From contig CAUJLY010000004.1 of the NCBI GenBank assembly GCA_963281155.1, positions 2,852,001 through 2,916,000 of the forward strand: a stretch of DNA of 64,000 nt, in the 5' to 3' direction. Positions 48,585 to 60,200 of this stretch are shown here, piece by piece (the first letter of the stretch is position 1; each line of letters begins with the position of its first letter). The position numbers and the translations under genes were made by a program. The stretch comes from Rhabditophanes sp. KR3021 (Eukaryota > Nematoda > Chromadorea > Rhabditida > Alloionematidae). The notes beneath the pieces were generated by a model, which was given only the letters and a program-made list of their open reading frames with translations, did no database searches and was not told the origin of the DNA.

Positions 48585-49052
48585 ATGAAGTATTGTAAAG
48601 TACTATTTCTACTACATATTATTAATTATTCCTATGCCCAATTTATGTTTGAAGATCTCGTTAATAGTGCTTTGAGTTTGGTGAAGCCGATCATTGAAAC
48701 AACTAAACCCTTGCTTGACCAAGTTCAAAGCAAAGCATTGCAAAATGATGGCGGCGACCCTACTGAAAAATCATTGAGAGATGAGAATGTTTTAGGCTTG
48801 CACCCACTTGCCCAACAAGATGCCAGTCCCTTTTGCAAAGGAAATAGCCAAATTTGCCGTTTTATATCATGTTCAGCGCACAACTTTAAATCAGATTCGA
48901 ACATATCTAATTTAAATTTAGTTGCTCAACTTATGGGTGATAAAAAAATGCGAAAAGCTATTAGCGCAAATCCTGAAATGGTCGTTAATGTTTGCCAGGA
49001 GCAAGGTGATTTTTATCAATCAAAAATTATAAAAATTATACAAAACACATAA
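48585..49052 (+). CDS. Small secreted protein, unknown function
   Basis: 155 residues in one exon. The signal peptide is clear (MKYCKVLFLLHIINYSYAQ). The mature part has an amphipathic start (ALSLVKPIIETTKPLLDQV), then a compact domain with four Cys: C-x7-C-x4-C (FCKGNSQICRFISCSAHNF) and a last Cys in VVNVCQEQGDFY near the end, with NPEMVVNV before it. Four cysteines suggest two disulphides. It looks like an extracellular nematode-type protein, but I cannot name the family. Coding is likely; a short tandem repeat directly precedes the ATG. Confidence 0.7.
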   Translation: MKYCKVLFLLHIINYSYAQFMFEDLVNSALSLVKPIIETTKPLLDQVQSKALQNDGGDPTEKSLRDENVLGLHPLAQQDASPFCKGNSQICRFISCSAHNFKSDSNISNLNLVAQLMGDKKMRKAISANPEMVVNVCQEQGDFYQSKIIKIIQNT

Positions 49053-49099
49053 GTAAAGAACATATTGATGTTTCAGAATATGCTTTGAATGGCTACATT

Positions 49100-49620
49100 T
49101 TGAAAAATCACTTAAGATCAATTTGGTGACTTCCAAGTTTGTTTGGGGTTCATTGTTAATACGATATCAAGAGGCGGTTTTCAAGAGTCGTTGCTTGTGA
49201 GTAGTTGGCCATGACGTGCGTCGATAAGAATAGATCCCATCTTCTCAGCTATCTCCTTTGATGGATATTTTTTTCAGACAATGACTAATTACGTATCAGC
49301 AATAATAACTTTGTTAAAAAGGCGCTTTGACATCAGTAATAGATAAAGGTTTCTTCCCAAATTTGCAAAAGAATTTTGTATTGATGCTACTTTTCTAGTA
49401 CTTTCAATAACCTTGATGATTTGACAGTCATCACCATTTTCTATCTCTTTTTCTAAAGCAAATATACATTAATATTAGTTTTCGACATCGGCATGAGTCT
49501 CCTTGACTTCAGCAGATTCAGACTGTTCCGTTGCAGCAATTGGGAAAGACTACCAACTTCGTTCTTTGAAGCATTAGTAATAGTTCTTTTTCGCATTGTT
49601 ATTGTCTCATTTATTCATTT
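49100..49620 (-). pseudogene. Decayed family copy, intergenic, opposite to neighbours
   Basis: Minus-strand blocks with stops and a frame change: MRKRTITNASKNEVGSL at about 49,590, FALEKEIENGDDCQIIKVIE and LGRNLYLLLMSKRLF at about 49,330-49,460, then YPSKEIAEKMGSILIDARHG and QLLTSNDS at about 49,180-49,270, and PPLDIVLTMNPK at about 49,140-49,175. SILI...Q-L...DS followed by a Pro-rich block matches the collagen IV intron copies. Both neighbouring genes are plus-strand. Confidence 0.6.
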
Positions 49621-49898
49621 TAGTTTACTAATATCAAATTTGGGCGATCTTAGCTCTATAATTGATAATAATGATTTATATACATTTTAAATTACAACGA
49701 ACTATTGGTACACATTCAATTAAATTTGTTAATAAATATCATGCATATAAATAACTAGCTTGCAACTAAATATACAAAACTAATAACAAAAATTGCAAGG
49801 TAATTTAAAACTTATTCTATTACGTTCCAGGTTTATCTGAACCCGAATGTAAGATATTTGCCAAAGGCTTTTCTTTTATCGATAAATGGGTAACAAAT

Positions 49899-50849
49899 AT
49901 GGAGGAAGAAGATTCAGTCAAAAATACCAAAAACGAATTCCCCAAAGTCAATGGAGTTCTTAATGTACAACCAATCAAGCAAATGGTGACTCCAAACAGT
50001 AGAAATGTCGTTGTGATTCCTAATCGACCTATGGTTGACGAAGATGGTATGGATTTGGATACTTTTAATGATGAGGACTATACTATTACGAACATCGGTG
50101 AACGCGATAATACAGCTAGACTTGGTTCTAGAAATTGGTCATCGAAGCATGAAATTGCACCGGCGCCAAGGCCTACTCTGTCGCCAATCAAGTCTATAAC
50201 AACTACGCAATTAAGAGTCAAGTCAGTGTCATTTGGTGATGGCTTAAATAAGGGTAAGGAAAGGGCTGAAAAGATGGAGAAGACCGAAAAAACACCTAGA
50301 GCTCAAATCCCAAGACCTATTGTACCTATCAATCGTCCTCGTGTGACAAGGAGAGATTTATCAAGCAAAACTAATCAAAATATAAAAAATACAGCTAATA
50401 ATAATGTACAAAATATTGCCGTTAATAAAGGTAAGAACAATGTAAAAAATAATGGCATCCATATTATCACAACTGGCAATCCAAAAGGTATCATTAATAA
50501 TAAGAAAAAAAGAACTGCCAATAACAGGGCAAGAGGTAGCATTAACGTACAAACGCCAAGAAGAGTTGTCAAAGATAAGAAGAAAAAAGAAAGAATACCA
50601 AAAAAGCCTGTTGTCGCTTTAAAGAAAAGAATTGTTAGAGATATTGGCGCGTTAGAAGACAGTCTAAAGGAACTATCAAATGAAGTTGTTCGTGTTCGTA
50701 GAGATGCCACCGATTATTATGATGAAGCAAAGGGAACATCAAAGACGTCAAATTACGAAGATATTGTGGGTAGTAAAAATACATCCAAACCGCCAACTAC
50801 AAAATCTACTCAACAAGAACGTCAAAACTGCATTCAATTCCTTGGTTAA
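49899..50849 (+). CDS. Basic low-complexity protein, unknown
   Basis: 316 residues, single exon, no domain recognised. The N-terminal third is acidic (MEEEDSVKNTKNEF, DEDGMDLDTFNDEDYT). The rest is strongly basic and Asn/Lys/Arg-rich, with KNTANNNVQN, IINNKKKRTANNRARGS and KDKKKKERIPKKP clusters, then a helical, possibly coiled-coil ALEDSLKELSNEVVRVRRDA near 255-275. No signal peptide. Basic runs suggest nuclear location or nucleic-acid binding (inference). An acceptor at 49829-49830 lies 69 bases before the ATG. An overlapping minus ORF at 50375-50710 is a shadow. Confidence 0.65.
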   Translation: MEEEDSVKNTKNEFPKVNGVLNVQPIKQMVTPNSRNVVVIPNRPMVDEDGMDLDTFNDEDYTITNIGERDNTARLGSRNWSSKHEIAPAPRPTLSPIKSITTTQLRVKSVSFGDGLNKGKERAEKMEKTEKTPRAQIPRPIVPINRPRVTRRDLSSKTNQNIKNTANNNVQNIAVNKGKNNVKNNGIHIITTGNPKGIINNKKKRTANNRARGSINVQTPRRVVKDKKKKERIPKKPVVALKKRIVRDIGALEDSLKELSNEVVRVRRDATDYYDEAKGTSKTSNYEDIVGSKNTSKPPTTKSTQQERQNCIQFLG

Positions 50850-51542
50850 ATTCAAATACATTCAAATGAATTCAGAAATGAATTTGAGAAAATATAAACT
50901 TATGCAGTTTAGCTATTTCATTAAAATAAATACGGGTATCATTTTTGAAGTACAATCAAACATTTAATTCCATTCTGTAAAGAACTAAACCTTTAAAACA
51001 TTTATTAACTAATTGAATAAATTAAATAGTCGGCTTATGTATTAAACTGTACTGTGAATTATAATTATAAGTGTATTATTAGCAAGGTTTATTAATTTGT
51101 ACAGTCCTCCTTTTACTTATATTTAACTGCCCCATTTAGGTGGCTATATAAGGACGAGAAAAACGATCATTTTTCAATTTATCTTTCAAACTATCAATCT
51201 TTATATAGATTGCTTGATATAGGCTTAATCTCAAGCTTCACCTGTTCGGCTGTATATCGGGGTTAATTATTAACGGCATATAATTAGATCTTTAATCCGG
51301 CAACAGCGGAAGCTCATGCCTAATAAAGGGTCTCTCCTTTATTGCTTTCTTATTGTCCCCTGTACAGTTAGTTGTTGGTTGTGATTGTAGTAGATATTTA
51401 ATAGGTGTGCGGGCACTGCTGTTGTAGTCTTAATATTAATGGCCAACTGACAGATGTTCTCAAAATAAAGACCTTTCCTTTTCATTTGATAAAATCTACC
51501 TATAAAGTATCTCAAGTACATCCATTTATTTATGTTTTAGAC
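50850..51542. other. Intergenic with ZP gene promoter
   Basis: Contains a TATA-box candidate at 51145-51152 and the ZP leader acceptor at 51539-51540. Nothing else seen. Confidence 0.45.
51145..51152 (+). promoter_or_regulatory. TATA box candidate for the ZP gene
   Basis: tatataag in a GC-flanked context (tggctatataaggacgag), about 390 bases before the ATG. With a leader intron or trans-splice site at 51539-51540 this spacing is plausible. Confidence 0.4.
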
Positions 51543-52929
51543 ATGAAAGTTCACTATTTCTGTATTTTTCTGATTCCAGCTATTTTTGTGCATTTTATTG
51601 ACGCAGATGGCTTCAGTAAGTAAAAATATCATTATTGTTTATCATTGGTTTAGTTGAAAGTGTTGAATGCACCAGTCTTGGAATGACTATTTACCCTAAT
51701 CGGTCAGATCCTTATCTAGCAAGTTGGATGTCAAACGCGAATTCCGACCCTGTTATGTATGTTCAATACATGAAAGCTAATCCTGCCTGTAGTAACTCAA
51801 TCAAACATCCAATTCCATCATCAAATGGATCTCTTGTAATCCCATACGGCGATATATGCAACCTTAATTTACTCGACATTGTAAGTTACAATAGTTAATA
51901 TTTAATATTCTTTATTTTTAGGGAAACAACTACCAAATGGCCGAAACGCATATATACTTAGAAGATGGGCTTGATAGTGATCCATCGATAAACAACAAAG
52001 TTAACCATGCCTTCTGCTCTTACATTAAAAGTAAAACTTTTATTAATACTAATGAAATTAAGACAAATAACGAAATTATTCAATCAACAGGCGGAAAACC
52101 TGATCCAAAAATCAGTTTGCTTTTCAAAAACTCTGCCGGGAAAGAACTAAATACTGTTAAAATGGGAGACCAAATTGAGTTGTTTATTACCCTTTCTCCA
52201 GATGCAACATACAAAGCTATATCACCAATGGAATGTATTTTTTCTGACAGAGAAGATATGAAGTCGCCTGGGTCAAATGTAATAACAATTGTACAAAATG
52301 GATGTCCCGTAACTGGCTACACTCATCTGGTTCCCGCATTGAAAACAATAAATGGGCACACATTTTTCACTAAATTTGGCATCTTCAAAATTAATAATCA
52401 AGCTACTTTATTTATTCAATGCACGATAGAAACATGTTTACAAGCTGAAGGATGTGGCAATCCTTGCTACAAAAAGGTTTCAAATTCGAGTTTGACATCG
52501 GAGCATTTAAGACACAGAAGATCATCTCAATCTACAGTTATTACCGAAAGAGAAGACAGCGACATAGCAGATGTTAAAGTTATACAGAAGCTTATTATTT
52601 ATGATGACCACGAACCCAAAAAAATCGAAACGAGAGCTGTTGAGCAATGTGCAATGCCAGATTCCAATGAAATGATAAGTGATGTAAAGGTATGGGCATT
52701 AATTGGTGCTTTGTCCTTTGCTGTTGCAATAATGTCTGCTATCACCTTTGTGACATGCCGAAAGTTAAAGACAGCTAACAAATTAAATGATATCTCCTGC
52801 TACAATTCCTCGGGTATTTCTCCCACAGGAAGTGTAATTAACAATCATCCAATTGGTTCTTTGCAAAATCCAAATGTATATGATGTCTGTGGCCCATCAA
52901 ATTGGAGACAATACATTAAGCGTTACTAA
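51543..52929 (+). CDS. ZP-domain cuticlin-like membrane protein
   Basis: Extracellular-matrix protein of the nematode cuticlin type. Exons are 51543-51615, 51654-51880 and 51922-52929, 435 residues. The signal peptide is MKVHYFCIFLIPAIFVHF. A ZP domain runs from ECTSLGMTIYP (about 30) to a cysteine-rich end (CTIETCLQAEGCGNPC, about 270-285). A furin site RHRR precedes SSQS near residue 297, and a single membrane segment (VWALIGALSFAVAIMSAITFV) precedes a short cytoplasmic tail. Cleavage would release the ZP module for polymerisation. The acceptor at 51539-51540, two bases before the ATG, is typical of a trans-spliced gene. Domain call is strong. Confidence 0.9.
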
Positions 52930-54264
52930 AGAAAAAAGTATTAATTCCATTAATTCCAATTAACTGCAATAATTTCAACAATTTTCATAATTAAACTTAT
53001 TTATTTACTTTAAATTAAACTTATTTGCTTTAAATTAAACATATTCACTTTAAATCTTGACAATTTAATTGTTCCTGTTTGTGATTAGTAAAAATATGCT
53101 AATATATGTTTTTATTATTCATATTTATTTTCTGATTTTTTGGGTATTTCAATGTAGATTTGTTGATTTTTCTATTTTTAATATATCTACCCTTCTTCAT
53201 ATAATTAGAATATTATTCAAATTACTCAAAAATAAATTCTGACTGATATACTCATTTATTTTGAGCAATATAAAATTTCACTAATTGAAAGAAAAATGTG
53301 TAGTTAGTGCCCTACAATTCTATTTGCCCTCTAAAAAGCAATATTTTGTTCACACTGGCTAGTTGATCTTATTGCATCTGGCAAAATGTATATATGTTAC
53401 TATATACATATCACAGCTTGCATTAACTCGGCATAAACAATGGCTAATATCTTAAATTGCCATCCATTTTGTAAAACTTTATATCTACTTTGATAAGAAT
53501 GCACTGGTGATTGATTAAGATGATTGATAAAGTTTTGTAAATATTCAGAAGTTGTTTAATTTTTGTAACTTACGCCAGTAGATATGCGACTAAATTAATA
53601 TAAATATAATTTGTATATCCAAAATATTCTATTCATTTATTGAAAACAATCAGTCTTTTGTTTAAAATATAGGATATGACATTAAGATATTAGGGTATTG
53701 TATATTTTGGTTGAGTTAATTATTTATTGAGGAAAATGTTGCATTATATCCGTCACCCTTTTTATGATAACTTTTCACAATAATTTGTTCTAATAGATTT
53801 TTTATCTCGACTATTAACTACTAACCTGATCAAAGGGAAGTTGCAACAAATAAAATGGCGTCTGCTGTTGGCAAAAAAAGTCTGGCCATCATCTTGTTAA
53901 TTAATATTGGCGATCTATACACTTGCTGAGAAACATTTTTAGCCATGCCCTGTGTACCCTGTATATAAACGTATATAAAGGAATAAAGATACATTCATTC
54001 ATCTATATGAAATCACTCTCCAATCATTTCTTTTCTGCCACAATCTCTCTCTTTCTTATTTTTAACAGAAGTTAGTGAGTAGTGCCATAGTCAATCCGCC
54101 TCTTTGCCAATCATCGCAAATTTACAAATCGCTCAATTTATTAATACTAACTTTTGATTTTACGTTTTGTCAGCCAGATTAAGTGTACTAACACAATTTA
54201 TTTTTAGTTTGTCAAAGCTGAAATTTGGCCCTCATTATAACTCCAAACAATAACTATTTTTAAA
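52930..54264. other. Intergenic upstream of collagen IV
   Basis: AT-rich. Contains a pair of TATA motifs at 53962-53979 and the collagen leader acceptor at 54206-54207. No gene seen. Confidence 0.45.
53962..53979 (+). promoter_or_regulatory. Double TATA motif for collagen IV
   Basis: Two tatataaa motifs ten bases apart (tatataaacgtatataaa), about 290 bases before the collagen ATG, followed by an A-rich initiation-like stretch. Good position for a core promoter given the leader splice site. Confidence 0.4.
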
Positions 54265-57200
54265 ATGTGGGGTGTTGCGCGGTTTACTATGCCGTCGTGG
54301 TAAGTTTTCAAATGGATTTACAATATTTGTTCATCTTCTACATTTTAGGCCCCAATTTTTGGCTTTAACTTCAATAATATTAATTTCAACTGTTGACTCT
54401 GTAAGTTTTTCAACTTATCCCATTTAGCAATACATTTTTCAGCAACAAGCATGTCGTGATTGTACAAACCGAGGATGTTTCTGCGTTGGTGAAAAAGGAA
54501 GCATGGTAAGTCAAATATTCCAAATTCTTGGAATTATTATAAATGACAACTGTTAGTGTCAGTAGTTGATGCATCACATCCATCTTATTTTATTGAAAGG
54601 GCAAATATATTTTAATTGTTTAGGGCACACCAGGGCCTCAAGGACCAGCGGGACAAGGTGGTATTAGAGGTTTCCCGGGACCCTCTGGGCTTAATGGGCC
54701 AAAGGGACAGAAGGGAGCTCAAGGTCCTCCAGGTTACCAAGGAATTAAAGGAGATAAAGGACCAATCGGGGTTCCTGGTTTTCCCGGAAACGATGGATCT
54801 AATGGTTTGCCTGGAGAGCCTGGTCCACCAGGAAATCCTGGCTGGGATGGTTGCAACGGAACTGACGGTTTGCCAGGCCTTAGTGGTATGAGTGGGCCAG
54901 CAGGTTTGCCTGGCTTCCCCGGATCACCCGGTTTACCAGGTACGTAATAATTAAATCAAAAGTTTAATAGAGAACAAAATTTAGTAAAAAAACAAATAAT
55001 TTATTAAAGAACAAAAATAGTAATATATTATTTCTTTACATTATCATTTTAATTACCCTTCTAAGCTCTTCTTTTGCTAAATAGCTGTACACATTTCATT
55101 CACCTGACTTTTGTAAAAAGCGATAATTCCAATTTGATTCTTCTCACACCCTAAGACAATAACATAAAGTAGGCTTCAGCAATATTAGTGAATTCTCGTC
55201 TATTGATGTAAGACTTTGTTTCGGTTTGGGTGACATTACATTTACTATCATAAAAGAGGCGAAAAGATTCACATTTAAAATCTTTAATATTTAAATTCTT
55301 AAATAAGTGAAACTTTCATTTGTTTCCCCAGACACCATTATATCATTGTAAAATAGTTCTGATATTATACTAACAGCTTTAGTAATACTCCTGTAATTTT
55401 TCTTAATTTGAATCGAGGAATGTCTTTGCAATTGATATAAACCTTTAAAATGGAATTCAACAAATACTCCTCTCTGTCATTAATATCTAAATCAAATCTC
55501 TTGAAAGGTTGAAGTTGATTTAAATCCACAAATTAACAAAGCTAAACTTACAGAATAAAGTATGCTATCTTCATCAAGTAAAACTTTCTCAAAAAAAATT
55601 GTTTTTAATTGATTGCGGGAAAATGGAGTACACTAATCAACAGTGACAACTACTATTGAAGGGATGATCTTTTTAAAGATGATACCTTTTAACTTTAACA
55701 ATAGTTGTCTCATATAATGCTTTTTGTTGACTAGAGCTTCAATCGTTTTAAATGTTCCGTTTGCATATTCCTTTCTAGCCCGTTGATAGTTTTTCCATTC
55801 TTTAATATCTTCAGGTGAAAATTTAGCAGAATACTCCTCTAAACTATTAACATAATTATTAAATGTATAACTACTAACATTTTGATATTTGACTTGACCA
55901 GCGAGACTCATGATTCTAAGAATAAGTTCCGAATCTGTATTAAACTTCTTCATTTTGCCTCAACTAGACGAATTACCAGGCATTTTAGCAATTACTATTT
56001 GTATCAGTAATTTAACAAACCTTTGTTATTTTAAAGCAAGTTTGGCCTATAATTACAAAAGAGGATATTATTAAGAAAATAACATTACAAATTTAATAAT
56101 AAGCGTAAAAATCTCGAAAACATCTACATATATGATTGAGTAACTGTCAAAATGTGACACATGCACTTATTAATTTGAAATCTGAAACGGTATATTCAAA
56201 AAATGCTTTAAAAGCTAAAGCTGATAAATAACAAAAGTAGTTTGTTAGTTTAAATTGATAAATCAAAATCAAAAATATAATAATCTTTATTAAAATGATA
56301 AGATAAGAATATGTTATGTAATTTATTTACTAAAATACATTATTTGAATATACGAAATAGATAGCATAAATATGAATACATATCATTTTAAAATTTAACA
56401 TATATTGTTGGAAATCTTATAGCTTAAAATGTGCATTTTATTTATATAGAAGAATATTTTGGACCTAATCATAAATCCTGTATGAAAGTGTTTATAATCA
56501 CATTTTTGTCTCCTTTAAATAATGTAAATAATATTATTAAAACCTTTGGCTTAGAATTAATGTCAATTAAGTTTTTGATTTTTCAACATCTTTAAACGTA
56601 ATAATCTAAATTTAAAAAGGCATCAAATTAAAACAGCATATAAAAATGGATATTTTTAGGTCTCAAGGGAGAACCAGCTATTGGATACGCAGGAGCTCCA
56701 GGAGAAAAAGGAGACGCTGGAATGCCTGGCTTGAATGGTTTACCGGTACGCTATTAAACATAACTATCAAAATTGAGAGTTTGAAAAAATGTGAAATAGT
56801 ACTTTATTAAACAAGACGGTCAAATAATACTTTTAAAAAATGTAAAATAGTGAGCTTCAAAGAATTCTCCTAGCGTGAGATCGACGATTTTGTCATTTAT
56901 TTCTGGAAACATGTAGTGAGCTTCTTCAAATGAGGGCTTTCCAGAATCGAGGTTGATAATTTGTGGTCTAAGAGAGTTGATGAGAATAGATTCAGCGTTC
57001 TCTGAAACTTCTTTTGACTGGTACCACATCTTTAATACAATCATTTCCTTCTCACCAAGTGACTTATCATAGACGACTTTTTTGATGAAGTCTTTTTTAT
57101 TACTAAACAGCATTTTTAGTTAAGCTGCATGATTGAATTGTAAGCATAACACGTAAATAGCTTTCAGCTAATGATCAAACCTGAAAGGTACAAAGTCTTA

Positions 57201-60200
57201 GACCAATGTTAGTAGATAATAGACTCCCGGTAGACAAATGGAATACACAAAAGGTATAAAAACACTTTATTACAATCAAGAACAAGCAAGAGTAGTATGA
57301 TAGGATGACAAGATGCTTTATATATTGAGGACATAAAAACATAACGTGTATGGCACATCATCAATACGTGTCAAGAGCAATAAAATTAGGATATAAGCAT
57401 TACAATTGTAGGATTATTGCAGTAGAGTGTTTCGCTAACCCCATAGATTAAAAATTTAAAAGATGCAATCATTTTACGATAATATTTACAAAACGGAATT
57501 CCAGGGCCAACCCGGACGTGATGGATTCCCCGGAGAAAAAGGAGATATGGGAGAAATTGGAGGTGCCGGACCTAAAGGACCCCCTGGAGAACCCGGTATT
57601 CCAGGAAACAGAGGAATCGGTGTTATAGGCCCTAAAGGTGACGCTGTAAGTTCTAATCACATCCTTAGTTCATTTAATTTGATCACTTCTCTCCTCCTTA
57701 TTTCCTCGAATGCTAATTAACACACCCCAACCCGCTATAACAAAATTGCTTTTTAAGGGGGAGTCAGGGCCAGTAGGCCAGCCTGGTCCGCCAGGTCCAC
57801 GCGAGTTTTCAGGAAGTGGATCAATTATTGGTCCTCGCGGTTTATCCGGCGAGAAGGGATTAAAGGTATTATAAATTTCAGGGAGATATGGGTGCTCGTG
57901 GTATGCCAGGACCTCCTGGTTACGCTTTGTCCACAGGAGCCAAAGGAACAATTGTTGGCCCAATGGGTTTGCTCGGTTCAAAGGGAGACAAGGTTTGCTT
58001 AACACAACTTGGCTCTAACAACACGCTTTTTTCTTTTTAAAACTCCGCTAACATACGTACCATTTAGGGAGAATATGGAGCTACTGGAGAACGCGGTTTC
58101 CCAGGAGTCTCAGGATTGCCTGGTGCCAATGGATTCCCAGGAATCAAAGGAGAAAAAGGATTGCCAGGGCCAGTCGGACCTAGAGGCAAAGAAGGTGTTC
58201 CAGGAAACCCAGGACCCCCAGGATTTAAGGGAGATCGTGGTATTGACGGAAATCCCGGAGTACCCGGAAACTTAGGACAAAAGGGAGACCAAGGATACCC
58301 AGTAAGTTTAGAAAATAAGAACTATTTTTAAAATTGTAATTTGTAGGGTCGCGATGGATCCAAAGGAAACAGAGGACCTGTTGGTCCACCTGGTGGAGGT
58401 TTAGTTGGAGCTGCTGGCCAAGCCGGTAAGTGCAAATAGAATATAACTTCAATTGTTATTCTTGTTTAGGACCTCCTGGAGCCCCTGGAAGAACTGGACA
58501 ACCCGGCCCAGTCGGAAATGACGGAAGAAATGGCTTGCCAGGAAATCCTGGACCGGAAGGTCTCATGGGTGGAATCGGTATGCCTGGTTTACCTGGATTA
58601 GAAGGTAAGTAATTGCACACTACACAAGCAATAACCATGAACAATCATTTGAATTATATCTTATGCCACCTTATTTACAAGATCTATCTCTAACTTTGCG
58701 TTTAAATACACATCGAGATATTCATTTAGATACTCGTTTAGATGCATATTTATTGCAAATACTTTATTGATAAAGATAGTTAATTTTTATTTGACCATTT
58801 TAATGGCAAAGTTAATTGTTGTTTGGAGATTTTGTTGGCAAAAGTTAGATAACAAAGTTTATTGTTATTTCGAAGATTTCTCGTGTCATTTATTTAACCT
58901 TTAAGTATTTATGTGCAAAATACGATTTTATAACATTATATTGGTATATGTCTAATTTGGCATGATATAATTTGAGTAGTATAAGTAACTGATATAATCT
59001 TTGATCTCTTTTTGAAATATGTTCTTTTGTAGGTTTGCCTGGACCAAAGGGTGACAAAGGACTTGCTGGATTACCTGGAAACCCTGGAGAACCAGGTCTT
59101 CAAGGTTTGACTGGTTTCAATGGACCCAAGGGAGAACCTGGTCCAAGAGGAACAGACGGAAAGTCGATTCCAGGAATTCCTGGTCGTGACGGAGGTCCAG
59201 GGATGAACGGATTAGAAGGTCGCAAAGGTGAACAAGGTTTGCCAGGTTTGAGAGGACCTCCCGGAGACAGTTTGAATGGTCTGCCTGGAATTCCCGGAGA
59301 AAGAGGACCAACTGGACCAAAAGGTTACGATGGCCGTGACGGAAACCCAGGAATGCCAGGTAAAATCGAATTCTTTAATGATCTTAACTAATTTTTTTTA
59401 TTTTAGGTAATTTATGGAACGAAGTTAAAAAAGTTTGCCAAAAATAGTCAATTAAAAACTATACAAAGACAACAAATTAAAAGTTGGTTTCAGCTATTGC
59501 TCTTGCGTCAAAGACCATTCTAGCTAAGATAGCTCCAATTGCGCATGCGTTCACTGAGTTAAGAAGATAAGTTTCTTTCATGGAGCAATACACATTGCCT
59601 CGATTGCATCGGCAGTTTGAGGGGGTAAGGCGCCTCGCCATTGATTTTGAAGAATCTAACCTCCCATACTTCCCCACCTTCGACAATTCAATCATCTTCT
59701 CCACTTTCTTTGAACCCAGACCATTACCACGCAAGATCAATGCAGCTTCATGTGCATGTCCTGTAAATCTTGCAAACAATTTTTTCATTATAGATATGTA
59801 CTCCAAAGTACTTGAATCCCTTCATTCTTAACTCATAAAGGCCCTTTAGCATACATTTGATTAAAGTATTCTTCCATAATGCATGCCCAAACCAACAGGG
59901 ACAATAAGTAGCTTATTATACAGCACCTGCACGATCTCATTCCGTCTCTTTAGAACTGCCTCAACTTTGACAAACTCCGTGCGAAATGCAGCTGCATCAT
60001 AATTGCGACCAAAAGTAATCTTATCCAAGATGGGTTTAGCTTCCTTCTTCCTTTCTTTGTCTTTCCTCGATCTCTTGAGCAGTTGGCGGTGTTCCTCTGA
60101 CTTTTGCACTCCACTAGTAAAAGCAAAAAGAGATAAAAGATAATTATAGGGTGCAAGATGCCTTATATATTGAGCCAATAAGAATATGACGCGGCAAGTA

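Noticed and set aside
50375..50710. Hydrophobic minus-strand ORF of 111 residues
   Set aside because: Antisense shadow of Lys/Asn codons of the basic protein (AAA/AAT reads as TTT/ATT).
57758..57881. Alternative splicing of collagen exon 7 at gtaggc (57773) to avoid a 16-base intron
   Set aside because: It would drop most of the exon and disturb the Gly-X-Y register, while the block parallels the next exon closely. Not excluded without cDNA.
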